The position numbers and the translations under genes were made by a program. A model generated the notes under the pieces. It was not told where the DNA came from, did not search any database, and saw only the letters and a list, made by a program, of their open reading frames with translations. Below, one piece after another: positions 1-7,468 of a stretch of DNA of 64,000 nucleotides. The stretch spans positions 186,001 through 250,000 of the forward strand of contig NZ_BFBB01000007.1 of the NCBI RefSeq assembly GCF_003114855.1. Direction: 5' to 3'. The DNA comes from Leptospira ryugenii (GTDB lineage: Bacteria; Spirochaetota; Leptospiria; Leptospirales; Leptospiraceae). Numbering within the stretch: the first letter of the stretch is position 1; each line of letters starts with the position of its first letter.

Positions 1-286
1 TTTTTTTACTTTCATTCCAAATCGAATAGGCAAATTCCCAGGAAGTATTCCCGATCTTTGAGACCCAAATCCGTGCCTCAATTTCGTCTCCTGGCACAAC
101 CGAGGCTATTAAGTCCATTTCTACCCTTGCCAGGACAAAGGGAATATCTTCCAAATTTTCAATCTGCAAATACTGTTTGCAAAACCTAAGCCTTGCTATT
201 TCAAGATAACTAGAATAACTAGCATTGTTGACCCTTCTCATCGGATCCATATCATTAAAACGAATTTGAATGGGAGCAGAAATCAT
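1..286 (-). CDS. Acyl-CoA thioesterase, 4HBT hotdog family (partial)
   Basis: The 95 visible codons start at an ATG at 286 and run off the left edge, so the C-terminus is missing. The translation opens with MISAPIQIRFNDMDPMRRVNNA, which matches the N-terminal pattern of the YbgC/FadM-type 4-hydroxybenzoyl-CoA thioesterase family: an R-x-x-D-x-D-x-x-x-H/R-V-N-N segment that carries the catalytic Asp. Here the position that is often His is Arg (MRRVNN). Family members hydrolyse acyl-CoA thioesters in the cytoplasm. The start codon overlaps the stop of the upstream OmpA-like gene by 4 bp (ATGA), so the two are probably translationally coupled. The substrate cannot be told from this fragment. Confidence 0.75.
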   Translation of the reverse strand, partial: MISAPIQIRFNDMDPMRRVNNASYSSYLEIARLRFCKQYLQIENLEDIPFVLARVEMDLIASVVPGDEIEARIWVSKIGNTSWEFAYSIWNESKK

Positions 287-723
287 ACACTCATCCTTTG
301 GATCTCCACTTTTCTGTAACGCATTCTTTCTTCAGGAGTCCGACCCAGGAGAGGTTCTTCTGTTCTTTGGAGGATGTGATTTGTAGGAATCCCCTTCTTT
401 TGAAGGAGAGTGGCTACACTTTTTGTTCTTTCTTTGCAGAGTTTGCGATTCTTGCTTGGATTCCCAGATTGGTCTGCATAGCCAGTTACCAAGTACTGGA
501 AGGGCAAATCTTTTGTTTCGGCCAACCACAAATAAAGTTTTCCTTCTTCTTCTGTCGGTAAACGAGAAAGGCCAGCGCCAAAAAATACATCCAGTTTTGT
601 CCCGAAGGTTGTTTCTACTGTTGAATCTTCTTTTTGTACGGCCTCTTTCCTTTTGATTGGTTTTTTCTTGGGAAATAAAAGATAGAGAAACAATCCAATG
701 GAAAGTAAACCAATCGAATACAA
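283..723 (-). CDS. OmpA-like C-terminal domain protein with N-terminal membrane anchor
   Basis: A 146-aa protein. Residues 1-18 form a hydrophobic stretch (MYSIGLLSIGLFLYLLFP) followed by a lysine-rich patch, consistent with an uncleaved inner-membrane anchor or signal. Residues about 45-146 look like an OmpA/MotB peptidoglycan-binding domain: the segment YLVTGYADQSGNPSKNRKLC resembles the family core (G-x-T/A-D-x-x-G-x-x-x-x-N-x-x-L) and is followed by the usual R-x-x-x-V-x-x-x-L-x-x-x-G helix. It probably binds peptidoglycan in the periplasm. It lies 11 bp downstream of the patatin gene and overlaps the thioesterase gene, so the three look like one minus-strand operon. It is shorter than full OmpA because it has no beta-barrel. 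Confidence 0.75.
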   Translation of the reverse strand: MYSIGLLSIGLFLYLLFPKKKPIKRKEAVQKEDSTVETTFGTKLDVFFGAGLSRLPTEEEGKLYLWLAETKDLPFQYLVTGYADQSGNPSKNRKLCKERTKSVATLLQKKGIPTNHILQRTEEPLLGRTPEERMRYRKVEIQRMSV

Positions 724-734
724 AAAGATGGGAT

Positions 735-1670
735 CTATGAGGACTTTCCCATTCTCTTGTTTTTGGATTTTGGGCGAAGGCTTTTTTTCAACTTTAGGGC
801 TGCCTCTTCTCCTTTCTGGGCACCTAATTGTACAGTTTGGAACAAACTCTCTCTTGCCGTCGTTGTTAATTTAACAGGAAGTAATTGGTCAGGTGCGATT
901 GTATGGATCGTCACTCCTTCCGGCGGATCGCTGGCAATCTTTCTTCCAAAGTTGAAATGATGGTGGTGTAATCTTCGCATTAACTTTGCTATCTTCCAAT
1001 TTCTGGGGAAGGCAAACATACCTGTAAACAATCCTAAAGGTTTAGATATATGTTGGATGGGGGAATTTAAAATGACTACGATCTCCTTATAACCAGCTTC
1101 AATCAGATCTTGGACAGGGAGTGGATTTAAAATGGCGGCATCTGAATACAACTTTCCTTCTAACCATTGCCTTCCACGAGTTGCTATCGGCAAGGAAGTC
1201 GCAGCTTTTAACAATTCAAAAATATTATTCGAAGTAGCCTTCACATATTCAATGCTATGTGAATGTAAATTGCTAACAGCAATTCTAAATTCGGGAAGAC
1301 CATTTTTTTCCAAAAACTCTGACTCTAGTCTCACTTTTTTCCGAAAGATAAAATCAACTAGATACTCTTGGTCTAAAAATGTTTTTCCCTTTAATGGATG
1401 GAAGACAGAAATCAACTTTCTACCGGAAAGTTCCCTGTACCAGACACTCAAAGCTCGTTTGCTTTTTTCGGGCTCGGGATATTTCATTGTCACATAATAA
1501 GCTGCCGAGCAGGCCCCTGAAGAAACACCTACCACCAAATCAAAGTTCTTCGCTCCAAAAAATTGGTTCAGACTGTGTAAGACACCTCCGGAAAAGGCAC
1601 CTTTCATCCCTCCTCCTTCTACTAATAATGCTCTTTTTGTTCCTTTTGCTTCAGGCAGTTTCAATTCCAT
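735..1670 (-). CDS. Patatin-like phospholipase
   Basis: A 311-aa protein of the bacterial patatin family (lipid acyl hydrolase with a Ser-Asp dyad). The oxyanion-hole loop GGGMKG is at residues 19-24 and the nucleophile elbow G-V-S-S-G at 48-52, with Ser50 as catalytic serine. The Asp of the dyad is probably Asp177 in a YSDAAI segment, where many patatins have D-G-G/A. There is no signal peptide, so it is cytoplasmic or membrane-associated. It resembles the YjjU/RssA-like group in length and layout. It heads a minus-strand cluster with the OmpA-like and thioesterase genes. A phospholipase next to an acyl-CoA thioesterase hints at lipid turnover, but this is inference. Confidence 0.85.
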   Translation of the reverse strand: MELKLPEAKGTKRALLVEGGGMKGAFSGGVLHSLNQFFGAKNFDLVVGVSSGACSAAYYVTMKYPEPEKSKRALSVWYRELSGRKLISVFHPLKGKTFLDQEYLVDFIFRKKVRLESEFLEKNGLPEFRIAVSNLHSHSIEYVKATSNNIFELLKAATSLPIATRGRQWLEGKLYSDAAILNPLPVQDLIEAGYKEIVVILNSPIQHISKPLGLFTGMFAFPRNWKIAKLMRRLHHHHFNFGRKIASDPPEGVTIHTIAPDQLLPVKLTTTARESLFQTVQLGAQKGEEAALKLKKSLRPKSKNKRMGKSS

Positions 1671-1788
1671 AATCCTAATAGATATGAACCTTTATCTCCA
1701 AATAGGTTGCAAAAAAATTGAGCTGGAAAAGCTTGAGGAGGAATGTATCGAAGACCAAGTATACATTTCGCTTAGGAGATCATCCAAA

Positions 1789-2178
1789 ATGATGAAGGCA
1801 AAAAAAATCATCCTCATGCTGGCACTCAGCTTCCTTCTACCTCTCTTTGCTTCTGACAAAGACTTAGTGATCCAAGACATCAAAGTGGGAAAGGGAAAAG
1901 AAGCTTTTTCTGGATCGAATGTGACAGTACATTATGTCGGCAAATTAAAAAATGGAACCAAGTTTGATAGTTCCCGTGACCGAAAGCAACCCTTTGAATT
2001 CAATTTAGGGGCCAGAGAAGTGATCCGAGGTTGGGACAAAGGCATCGTTGGCATGAAAGAAGGAGGCATCCGGAAATTGGTCATCCCTCCCGAATTAGGG
2101 TATGGCGAACGTGCCGTGGGCTCTATCCCCCCCAATTCTACCTTGGTATTTGAAGTTGAGTTGATAAAGGTTTATTAA
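1789..2178 (+). CDS. FKBP-type peptidyl-prolyl cis-trans isomerase, secreted
   Basis: A 129-aa protein with an N-terminal signal peptide (MMKAKKIILMLALSFLLPLF, then AS-DKD) and one FKBP domain. Typical FKBP motifs are visible: VTVHYVGKLKNGTKFDSS, PFEFNLGAREVIRGWDKGI, the G-M-K-E-G-G turn, and the IPPELGYGERA...IPPNSTLVFEVEL end. It should catalyse proline isomerisation and help folding in the periplasm. The open frame extends upstream to 1684, but the start at 1789 is preferred because an AGGAG lies at 1775-1779 region upstream and a clean signal peptide begins there. The Trp in the GWDKG loop is the conserved active-site wall. Confidence 0.9.
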   Translation: MMKAKKIILMLALSFLLPLFASDKDLVIQDIKVGKGKEAFSGSNVTVHYVGKLKNGTKFDSSRDRKQPFEFNLGAREVIRGWDKGIVGMKEGGIRKLVIPPELGYGERAVGSIPPNSTLVFEVELIKVY

Positions 2179-2287
2179 TTACAACTGAGATACAGATTTA
2201 TTGCAGCTATTTCAGAAAAAGATTTGATTTGCATGATTTTTTTTAGATGCTTGGCTGAGGTTTCCGTATTCCCCCTAGAGGGACGGG

Positions 2288-2581
2288 ATGCCTGGTCTCT
2301 TTATGAAAATCATTCTTCAAGAATCCGACCTAGCCTATGAGCGCATCCTTGACTTCCACGAACGCATCATGGAAGTCATTGCCACCACGGATTCCGATTT
2401 GGTTTTAGATTTTTCCAATGTCTCTTTTACCTTGGATAGTGCTGTCATCGGTGAGCTGATGAAGTTTCACAACAATCTCCAAGAGCAAGACCGCAGACTG
2501 ATCCTCGAAAACACCAATAAACTCACCCGCACTGTATTTCGTCTGAACAAGCTAGATACCATTCTCCACCTTTCCCCTTGA
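2288..2581 (+). CDS. STAS-domain protein (anti-sigma factor antagonist-like)
   Basis: A 97-aa single-domain protein. The segment LVLDFSNVSFTLDSAVIGEL matches the STAS core (strand, then the D-S-x-x-I/L loop with the phosphorylatable Ser). The Asp-Ser pair is at about residues 56-57. Small STAS proteins normally act in partner switching: they bind an anti-sigma kinase and are switched by phosphorylation of that Ser and dephosphorylation by SpoIIE/RsbU-type phosphatases. Two such phosphatases lie in this window, one 1.3 kb away, but no anti-sigma kinase is seen. An alternative start is the ATG at 2303 (MKIILQES). The upstream AGAGGGAC favours 2288. Confidence 0.7.
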   Translation: MPGLFMKIILQESDLAYERILDFHERIMEVIATTDSDLVLDFSNVSFTLDSAVIGELMKFHNNLQEQDRRLILENTNKLTRTVFRLNKLDTILHLSP

Positions 2582-2628
2582 TCCAAATTTCAATTCCGAT
2601 TGGAAAAAAAATTCTAGACAGATTTCTC

Positions 2629-2656
2629 TTGACATAAAATAGCTTAATATTAAACT
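2629..2656 (+). promoter_or_regulatory. Sigma-70-type promoter of the YceI gene
   Basis: A perfect TTGACA at 2629-2634 and TAAACT at 2651-2656 are separated by 16 bp, 20 bp upstream of the YceI start codon. The region between is AT-rich. This is the clearest housekeeping-type promoter in the window. It is a reading of consensus only, without a mapped start site. Confidence 0.6.
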
Positions 2657-2675
2657 ATTCAATATAGGAGTGATT

Positions 2676-3293
2676 ATGAAACAATCTCAAATACTTACAA
2701 CTGCCCTCGTTGCATTCAGTGCTCTCGTACTCAATTGCGGACAAAAACCAGCTCAATTGGCAGGCGATGCTTACCCAGTTGCAAAGGCCTCTGGTACAAA
2801 CTTCAACCTAGACGTAAACCAATCCAAGATCGAATGGATCGGAGCAAAAGTAAGCATGAAGCACAATGGACTCGTGAATTTAAAATCTGGAAACCTTTCC
2901 GCAAAAGGTGGCGAGATCACTTCAGGTAAGTTCATCATCGACCTTCCAAGCCTTGTCAATTCTGACTTAGAGGGAACTTGGAAAGCAAAATTAGAAGGTC
3001 ACTTGAAGAGTGAAGACTTTTTTAACGTAGAAAAATTTCCAGAAGCTATCTTTGAAATCGCGAGTGTGACAAAGGCAGATAAAGGATATGATGTTAGAGG
3101 AAATTTAACCATTAAAGGAATTACAAAAGGTATTTCCTTCCCTGCTGAGATCCAATTCGAAGGGGAAAAGCCAGTTTCTGCAAAAGCCAAAGCTGTGATC
3201 AACAGAAAGGATTGGGGAATTGTTTACCCTGGAATGCCTGATGATTTGATCAGTGATACCGTTGAATTTAATTTGAACTTAGTTACCCAATAA
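2676..3293 (+). CDS. YceI-family lipoprotein
   Basis: A 205-aa protein. Residues 1-21 form a lipoprotein signal ending in LVLNC (lipidated Cys21), and the rest is a YceI lipocalin-like domain: an early W-I-G-A-K-V sequence, then the GKFIIDLPSL strand, EGHLKSEDFFNVEKFPEAIFE (the most conserved YceI segment, shown here in part), GNLTIKGITKGISFP and RKDWGI. YceI proteins bind isoprenoid or lipid ligands in the periplasm. Here it should be membrane-tethered. The start at ATG 2676 is preferred over the in-frame GTG at 2670 because of the AGGAG spacing. It has its own promoter and terminator, so it looks monocistronic. Confidence 0.9.
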   Translation: MKQSQILTTALVAFSALVLNCGQKPAQLAGDAYPVAKASGTNFNLDVNQSKIEWIGAKVSMKHNGLVNLKSGNLSAKGGEITSGKFIIDLPSLVNSDLEGTWKAKLEGHLKSEDFFNVEKFPEAIFEIASVTKADKGYDVRGNLTIKGITKGISFPAEIQFEGEKPVSAKAKAVINRKDWGIVYPGMPDDLISDTVEFNLNLVTQ

Positions 3294-3308
3294 GAGAATT
3301 CCGATTTC

Positions 3309-3344
3309 AAAGGCTTGGTAGAGTATACCAAGCCTTTTTTTTTT
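3309..3344 (+). terminator. Rho-independent terminator after the YceI gene
   Basis: A perfect 10-bp stem (3311-3320 with 3326-3335, extended by A-T pairs) with loop GAGTA is followed by a run of T to 3344. It lies 16 bp after the YceI stop. The opposite strand has only a short T run, so termination is probably mainly for the plus-strand gene, although it sits between convergent genes. Confidence 0.85.
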
Positions 3345-3768
3345 AATCTACATCAAAGACAGCAGAGTCCACATTTGGATACTTTTGTTGGATATCCGAC
3401 CACCAGACATCCGTACTAAACGCACCCATTTCTTTAATTTGCCATTTTCCGTTTTTCTTCTCAACCAATGCCTCCACATGACAACAGTCATATGGCATAT
3501 CTGATTCGGGCAATTGGAGTGCTTTTGAAGTTTTAGATTGCGCATCCAGAAGTAGCCAAGCGTAATTTTTGCTCATTTTGAAATGATTTACAATGAATAC
3601 AACTTCCAGTCCAAAGTCTTTTTTTACCTTTGAACGCAATAAATCCAAAATTTCTGTTCTTTCCAAAGAATTCGATTGGGTTTTTTGTTTGAGATTGATT
3701 ACCTCTGCCCCTACTGATACTGTAAATACCCAGAAAATACAAAATAGCATCAATACACGTAACTTCAT
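3343..3768 (-). CDS. Secreted protein of unknown function
   Basis: A 141-aa protein not recognised as a known family. Residues 1-21 (MKLRVLMLFCIFWVFTVSVG, then A-E) are a good Sec signal peptide. The mature part begins with a Gln/Ser-rich linker, then an alpha/beta domain containing KDFGLEVVFIVNHFKMSKNY, a CC pair in YDCCHVEALVEKK, and a NGKWQIKEMGAF strand that resembles the last strands of cystatin/NTF2-like folds, where small secreted proteins end with a K-x-G-x-W-x-I-x-E pattern. It is convergent with the YceI gene and divergent from the GAF phosphatase. The function is open. Confidence 0.65.
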   Translation of the reverse strand: MKLRVLMLFCIFWVFTVSVGAEVINLKQKTQSNSLERTEILDLLRSKVKKDFGLEVVFIVNHFKMSKNYAWLLLDAQSKTSKALQLPESDMPYDCCHVEALVEKKNGKWQIKEMGAFSTDVWWSDIQQKYPNVDSAVFDVD

Positions 3769-3838
3769 ACTATCTCCTCATAGAAATTCTCTATAGACAA
3801 AATAAAATCACCTGCCACTATGTGTTCGGATACTCTTC

Positions 3839-5599
3839 ATGTCAAACGCCGAACACAAGACAGGAAAATTTAGAAGCCTACTCCATATTTCGGCGATCCT
3901 CAATGCCAGTTTAGACATCCACCAATTGCTCCCTTTAATTATGCTCTACTCCAAAGATCTTTTAGAGGCTGAGGCTAGTTCTCTGTTTCTTTTGGATTCC
4001 GATGACTTTCTCTATTGCGAAGTAGCTCTCGGCGAAAAAGGTGAGATCATACAACAGTATGCTAGACTGGAATTAGGAGAAGGTATTGTTGGCACGGTTG
4101 CACAAGAGAAAAAGCCCATAGCATTGGAAGATGCCTACCAAGACCCAAGGTTCAACCCTGAAATGGACAAACGATCAGGCTTTCGCACGAAGTCATTGAT
4201 TTGTGTCCCCTTATTTGTAGAAGATAAGATCATAGGTACATTAGAAGTTATTAATAAAACAGGTGGCAGGGTTTTTGATGATTTTGACCTGGAGTATCTT
4301 TTGGCACTCTCTGAAGTTGCCGCAATTGCGATTCAAAATGCGAGTATCAAAGATAGTCTAGACAAACGGATCCTAGAGTTATCTCTCCTTTATGAATTTG
4401 AAAAGTTAACGGTCTCAGAAAAAAGTTTACGTGAATTAGGAACATGGATTCTAGAACGCGTGCTAGACTACCTCGGCGCAACCTCTGGAACCATTTATCT
4501 ATTAGACAATGAAGCTCAGATACTCAATATTCTTTCCGCCAAGGGCATCCCAGAAGAGGCCTACGACAAAATAAAGGTCCCCGTAGGCACAGGGATAGCA
4601 GGTTGGGTGGCCAAGGAAAGACAGGATCTTTTGATCCACAACTTAGATGCAGACCCAAGGTACAACAAACTCTCCCACTATAAATTTGAAGCCAACTCAC
4701 TCATCTCCTCTCCTTTAGTCTATCATGAAGAGTTATTGGGAGTGATTAGCATCAACAATAAAAAATCAGGTTATGCATTCAACCACTCTGACCTTATACT
4801 TCTCTCTACTATCGCGGGTAGATTGAGTAGCACCATCAAAAATGCACAACTATTTCACCAGGTTGTTGACTCTGGAAAAGAGTTAGACCGTGCCAAAAAT
4901 ATCATGACAAAGATCATGCCTTCGGCACTACCTATGACCCCAAAACTTGAGTATGGCATAGCACACATTCCTTTAGAAAAGGTAGGTGGCGATTACTATG
5001 ATGTAACACAGATTACGGATACAAAGTATTCGATTCTCATTGCCGATATCTCCGGCCATGGTTTATCTGCGGCTGTTCTTGCCGCCATGTCGCATATGGT
5101 GATCAAAAATTTTGAACCAGAATTGAAATTAGATCCCTCACAATTTTTAACTACCCTCAATCACATGCTATATGGTAAACTCGCGGGAAATTTTTTAACA
5201 GCTTTCTATGGAATTATCGATATAAAAGAGAACACTTTACTTTGTTCCAATGCTGGCCATCACCCTCCTTACCTTCTGCATAAACAAACAAAAGACATCC
5301 ATCAACTTCCTATCAAAGGGAAGTTACTTGGATTGATTCCCGATTTGTTTTATGAAGAAAAAACCTTCTCATTTTCAGAAGGAGAACGGTTGGTCTTATT
5401 TACTGACGGCCTTACAGAGCACGCTAGTCGGGACAAGTCGATTAAATATGATGAAATCCAATTTTCCAAAGAGATCGTAAACAGTGCAGGCCAAAATGCA
5501 GAACAAAGTGCCCTTCACCTCGTTGAGGCTGCTCGCAACTTTACCAAAGCAGATACCTTCGACGATGACATAACCCTACTCCTTGTAGACAGAAAGTAA
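3839..5599 (+). CDS. GAF-GAF-SpoIIE PP2C-type serine phosphatase
   Basis: A 586-aa soluble signalling protein. Two GAF domains occupy about residues 20-170 and 190-340. Each contains the typical GEGIVG / GTGIAG turn, and both carry the L-I-C/S-x-P-L strand. A short helical linker (DSGKELDRAKNIMTKIMPSA) leads to the SpoIIE-type PP2C domain. Its metal-binding motifs are visible: VGGDYYDV, IADISGHGLSAA, FTDGLTEH and DDDITLLLVDRK. The expected role is dephosphorylation of a STAS-domain antagonist in response to a small ligand bound by GAF. A STAS gene lies 1.3 kb upstream. The start codon directly follows an inverted-orientation gap of 70 bp, with no strong ribosome-binding site seen. Confidence 0.9.
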   Translation: MSNAEHKTGKFRSLLHISAILNASLDIHQLLPLIMLYSKDLLEAEASSLFLLDSDDFLYCEVALGEKGEIIQQYARLELGEGIVGTVAQEKKPIALEDAYQDPRFNPEMDKRSGFRTKSLICVPLFVEDKIIGTLEVINKTGGRVFDDFDLEYLLALSEVAAIAIQNASIKDSLDKRILELSLLYEFEKLTVSEKSLRELGTWILERVLDYLGATSGTIYLLDNEAQILNILSAKGIPEEAYDKIKVPVGTGIAGWVAKERQDLLIHNLDADPRYNKLSHYKFEANSLISSPLVYHEELLGVISINNKKSGYAFNHSDLILLSTIAGRLSSTIKNAQLFHQVVDSGKELDRAKNIMTKIMPSALPMTPKLEYGIAHIPLEKVGGDYYDVTQITDTKYSILIADISGHGLSAAVLAAMSHMVIKNFEPELKLDPSQFLTTLNHMLYGKLAGNFLTAFYGIIDIKENTLLCSNAGHHPPYLLHKQTKDIHQLPIKGKLLGLIPDLFYEEKTFSFSEGERLVLFTDGLTEHASRDKSIKYDEIQFSKEIVNSAGQNAEQSALHLVEAARNFTKADTFDDDITLLLVDRK

Positions 5600-5635
5600 G
5601 AAAATAGATTTTTTTTTAATTGCCTTTCGTATATA

Positions 5636-5653
5636 TATCGTAAATTTACGATA
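5636..5653. promoter_or_regulatory. ArsR operator palindrome
   Basis: An 18-bp perfect palindrome, TATCGTAAATTTACGATA, ends 4 bp before the arsR start codon. ArsR/SmtB repressors bind such AT-rich dyads over their own promoters, so this is very likely the autoregulatory operator of the ars operon. Its closeness to the start suggests a very short leader or that the operator overlaps the transcription start. Confidence 0.7.
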
Positions 5654-5657
5654 CACG

Positions 5658-5996
5658 ATGGGATTAAGTAAGCAGAGTTCTTTTACAGAGGATTTCCAAA
5701 ACCTCGCTCACTTTTCAAAAATGCTTTCGCACCCTGCCAGATTGGAAATACTCAAAGTGCTCGCAGAGCGTCAAACATGTGTTTGCGGAGAAATCGTTGA
5801 TCTTCTCCCCTTATCACAATCCACAGTCTCCCAACACTTAAAAGATTTAAAATTAGGTGGCTTAGTCCAAGGGGAAATTGAAGGGAAACATTCATGTTAT
5901 TGTATTAATTGGGAAGCCTTACATGAATTCCATGAATCATATTTAGATTTTTACCAAGAATTACAAAAATTCAAAAAAGAAACAAACTGTTGTTAA
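5658..5996 (+). CDS. arsR: ArsR-family arsenic-responsive repressor
   Basis: A 112-aa winged-helix protein. The segment QTCVCGEIVDLL (Cys41, Cys43) matches the metal-binding motif of the classical ArsR type, E-L-C-V-C-D-L, in the recognition region. It is followed by the helix LSQSTVSQHLKDLKLGGLV. More cysteines are at 80 and 82 and at the very C-terminus (CC). It should bind the palindromic operator upstream and release it on As(III) or Sb(III). It is the first gene of arsR-arsC-acr3, which are spaced by 12 and 5 bp. The C-terminal Cys pair could act as an extra arsenite ligand. Confidence 0.9.
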   Translation: MGLSKQSSFTEDFQNLAHFSKMLSHPARLEILKVLAERQTCVCGEIVDLLPLSQSTVSQHLKDLKLGGLVQGEIEGKHSCYCINWEALHEFHESYLDFYQELQKFKKETNCC

Positions 5997-6008
5997 GTAG
6001 GATAACAT

Positions 6009-6425
6009 ATGAAACATATATTAGTTCTTTGTACAGGAAATAGTTGTCGAAGCCAAATGGCTGAAGGTTGGCTTCGCAAATTTGCAGGAGAGAAAGCAAA
6101 AGTTTGGAGTGCCGGGATAGAAACTCATGGCGTAAACCCTAGGGCGATCCAAACAATGGCCGAGTATGGAATCGACATATCAAAACATACTTCAAACCAT
6201 ATCAATGAATATAAAGATATCGAGTTTCACTACATCATCACAGTTTGTGACCATGCAAAGGAGAATTGTCCATATTTTCCTTCTATGGCAAAACGATTTC
6301 ACCATAATTTTTCAGATCCATCAAAACTGAAAGGCAGCGAAGATGAGATCAAAGCAGCATTTCGAGAAACATGCGAAGAAATTCGAGATTATTCTGAGAA
6401 GTTTGTCTCTGAAGAGCTTATATAA
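6009..6425 (+). CDS. arsC: Arsenate reductase, LMW-phosphatase type (thioredoxin-coupled)
   Basis: A 138-aa protein. The P-loop C-T-G-N-S-C-R-S begins at Cys8 with Arg14 (C-X5-R), as in the low-molecular-weight tyrosine phosphatase fold. The two redox cysteines of the pI258-type enzyme are present at Cys80 and Cys87 in ITVCDHAKENCPYF. It should reduce As(V) to As(III) in the cytoplasm, with the disulfide resolved by thioredoxin. It sits between the arsR repressor and the acr3 pump, which expels the product. Length and motifs are standard for the family. Confidence 0.93.
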   Translation: MKHILVLCTGNSCRSQMAEGWLRKFAGEKAKVWSAGIETHGVNPRAIQTMAEYGIDISKHTSNHINEYKDIEFHYIITVCDHAKENCPYFPSMAKRFHHNFSDPSKLKGSEDEIKAAFRETCEEIRDYSEKFVSEELI

Positions 6426-6430
6426 GTAAA

Positions 6431-7468
6431 ATGAAACAACTTAATTTTTTAGATCGATATTTGAGCCTTTGGATTTTTTTAGCCATTTTGTTTGGCGTAG
6501 CAATTGGAAATCTATTTCCAAAGTTTACACTCCTACTCTCTTCATTTAGTATAGGTATCACGAATATTCCTTTGGCAATAGGTTTGATTCTGATGATGTA
6601 TCCTCCATTGGCAAAAGTAAAATATGAAAATTTACACAATGTATTCAAGGACATCAAATTACTCAGCGTCTCACTCTTTTTAAATTGGGTCATAGGTCCA
6701 TTGCTTATGTTTTGCTTGGCATATATTTTTTTGGCAGACAGACCGGAATATATGGTGGGCTTGATATTAATCGGACTCGCAAGGTGCATTGCGATGGTCA
6801 TAGTTTGGAATGACTTAGCAAACGGTGATAGAGAGTATGCGGCTGGTCTCGTTGCGCTCAATAGTTTGTTTCAGGTATTTTTTTATAGCTTCTATGCTAT
6901 CATTTTCATAACATATTTACCTAAACTGTTTGGATTGCAGAGTTTTGAGATTCATGTTTCTTTTCTGGAAGTTGCAAAAACTGTTTTTATCTATTTAGGA
7001 ATTCCATTTCTTTTAGGTTTTCTAAGTAGAAAGTATATTATACGATTTTTCTCAAGAGATTTCTTTGAAACCAAATACTTACCAAAAGTCTCTCCGATCA
7101 CTCTCATAGCATTGTTATTTACGATTATCATAATGTTTTCTTTTAAAGGAGAAATGATATCTCACCTTTTCTACGATATTCTTATTGTGGCGATTCCATT
7201 GTTACTTTATTTTTTGATCATGTTTTTGGTAAGCAAACTGATAGGTCGGCTTTTGTCTGTGGAACATGCAAAGGATACAGCCATTGCCTTTACCGCAACT
7301 GGAAACAATTTTGAATTGGCAATCGCAGTTGCGATTGCTGTATTTGGATTCGAAAGTAAACAAGCGTTTGCTGGAGTGATCGGACCCTTGGTAGAAGTTC
7401 CAGCATTGATTCTCCTAGTTCAACTCAACGATTGGATTTTAAAAAAGTTTCCAAAAAAAACTCAATGA
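6431..7468 (+). CDS. acr3: ACR3-type arsenite efflux transporter
   Basis: A 345-aa integral membrane protein with about ten hydrophobic segments. The family-signature segment GLARCIAMVIVWNDLANGD contains the essential Cys119, and the later GPLVEVPAL carries the conserved Glu near the C-terminus. ACR3 pumps export As(III) (and sometimes Sb(III)) using the proton motive force. It is the third ars gene, 5 bp after arsC. Its 3' end overlaps the convergent flavin oxidoreductase gene by 7 bp. The start ATG at 6431 has little Shine-Dalgarno support, so translation probably depends on coupling to arsC. Confidence 0.93.
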   Translation: MKQLNFLDRYLSLWIFLAILFGVAIGNLFPKFTLLLSSFSIGITNIPLAIGLILMMYPPLAKVKYENLHNVFKDIKLLSVSLFLNWVIGPLLMFCLAYIFLADRPEYMVGLILIGLARCIAMVIVWNDLANGDREYAAGLVALNSLFQVFFYSFYAIIFITYLPKLFGLQSFEIHVSFLEVAKTVFIYLGIPFLLGFLSRKYIIRFFSRDFFETKYLPKVSPITLIALLFTIIIMFSFKGEMISHLFYDILIVAIPLLLYFLIMFLVSKLIGRLLSVEHAKDTAIAFTATGNNFELAIAVAIAVFGFESKQAFAGVIGPLVEVPALILLVQLNDWILKKFPKKTQ

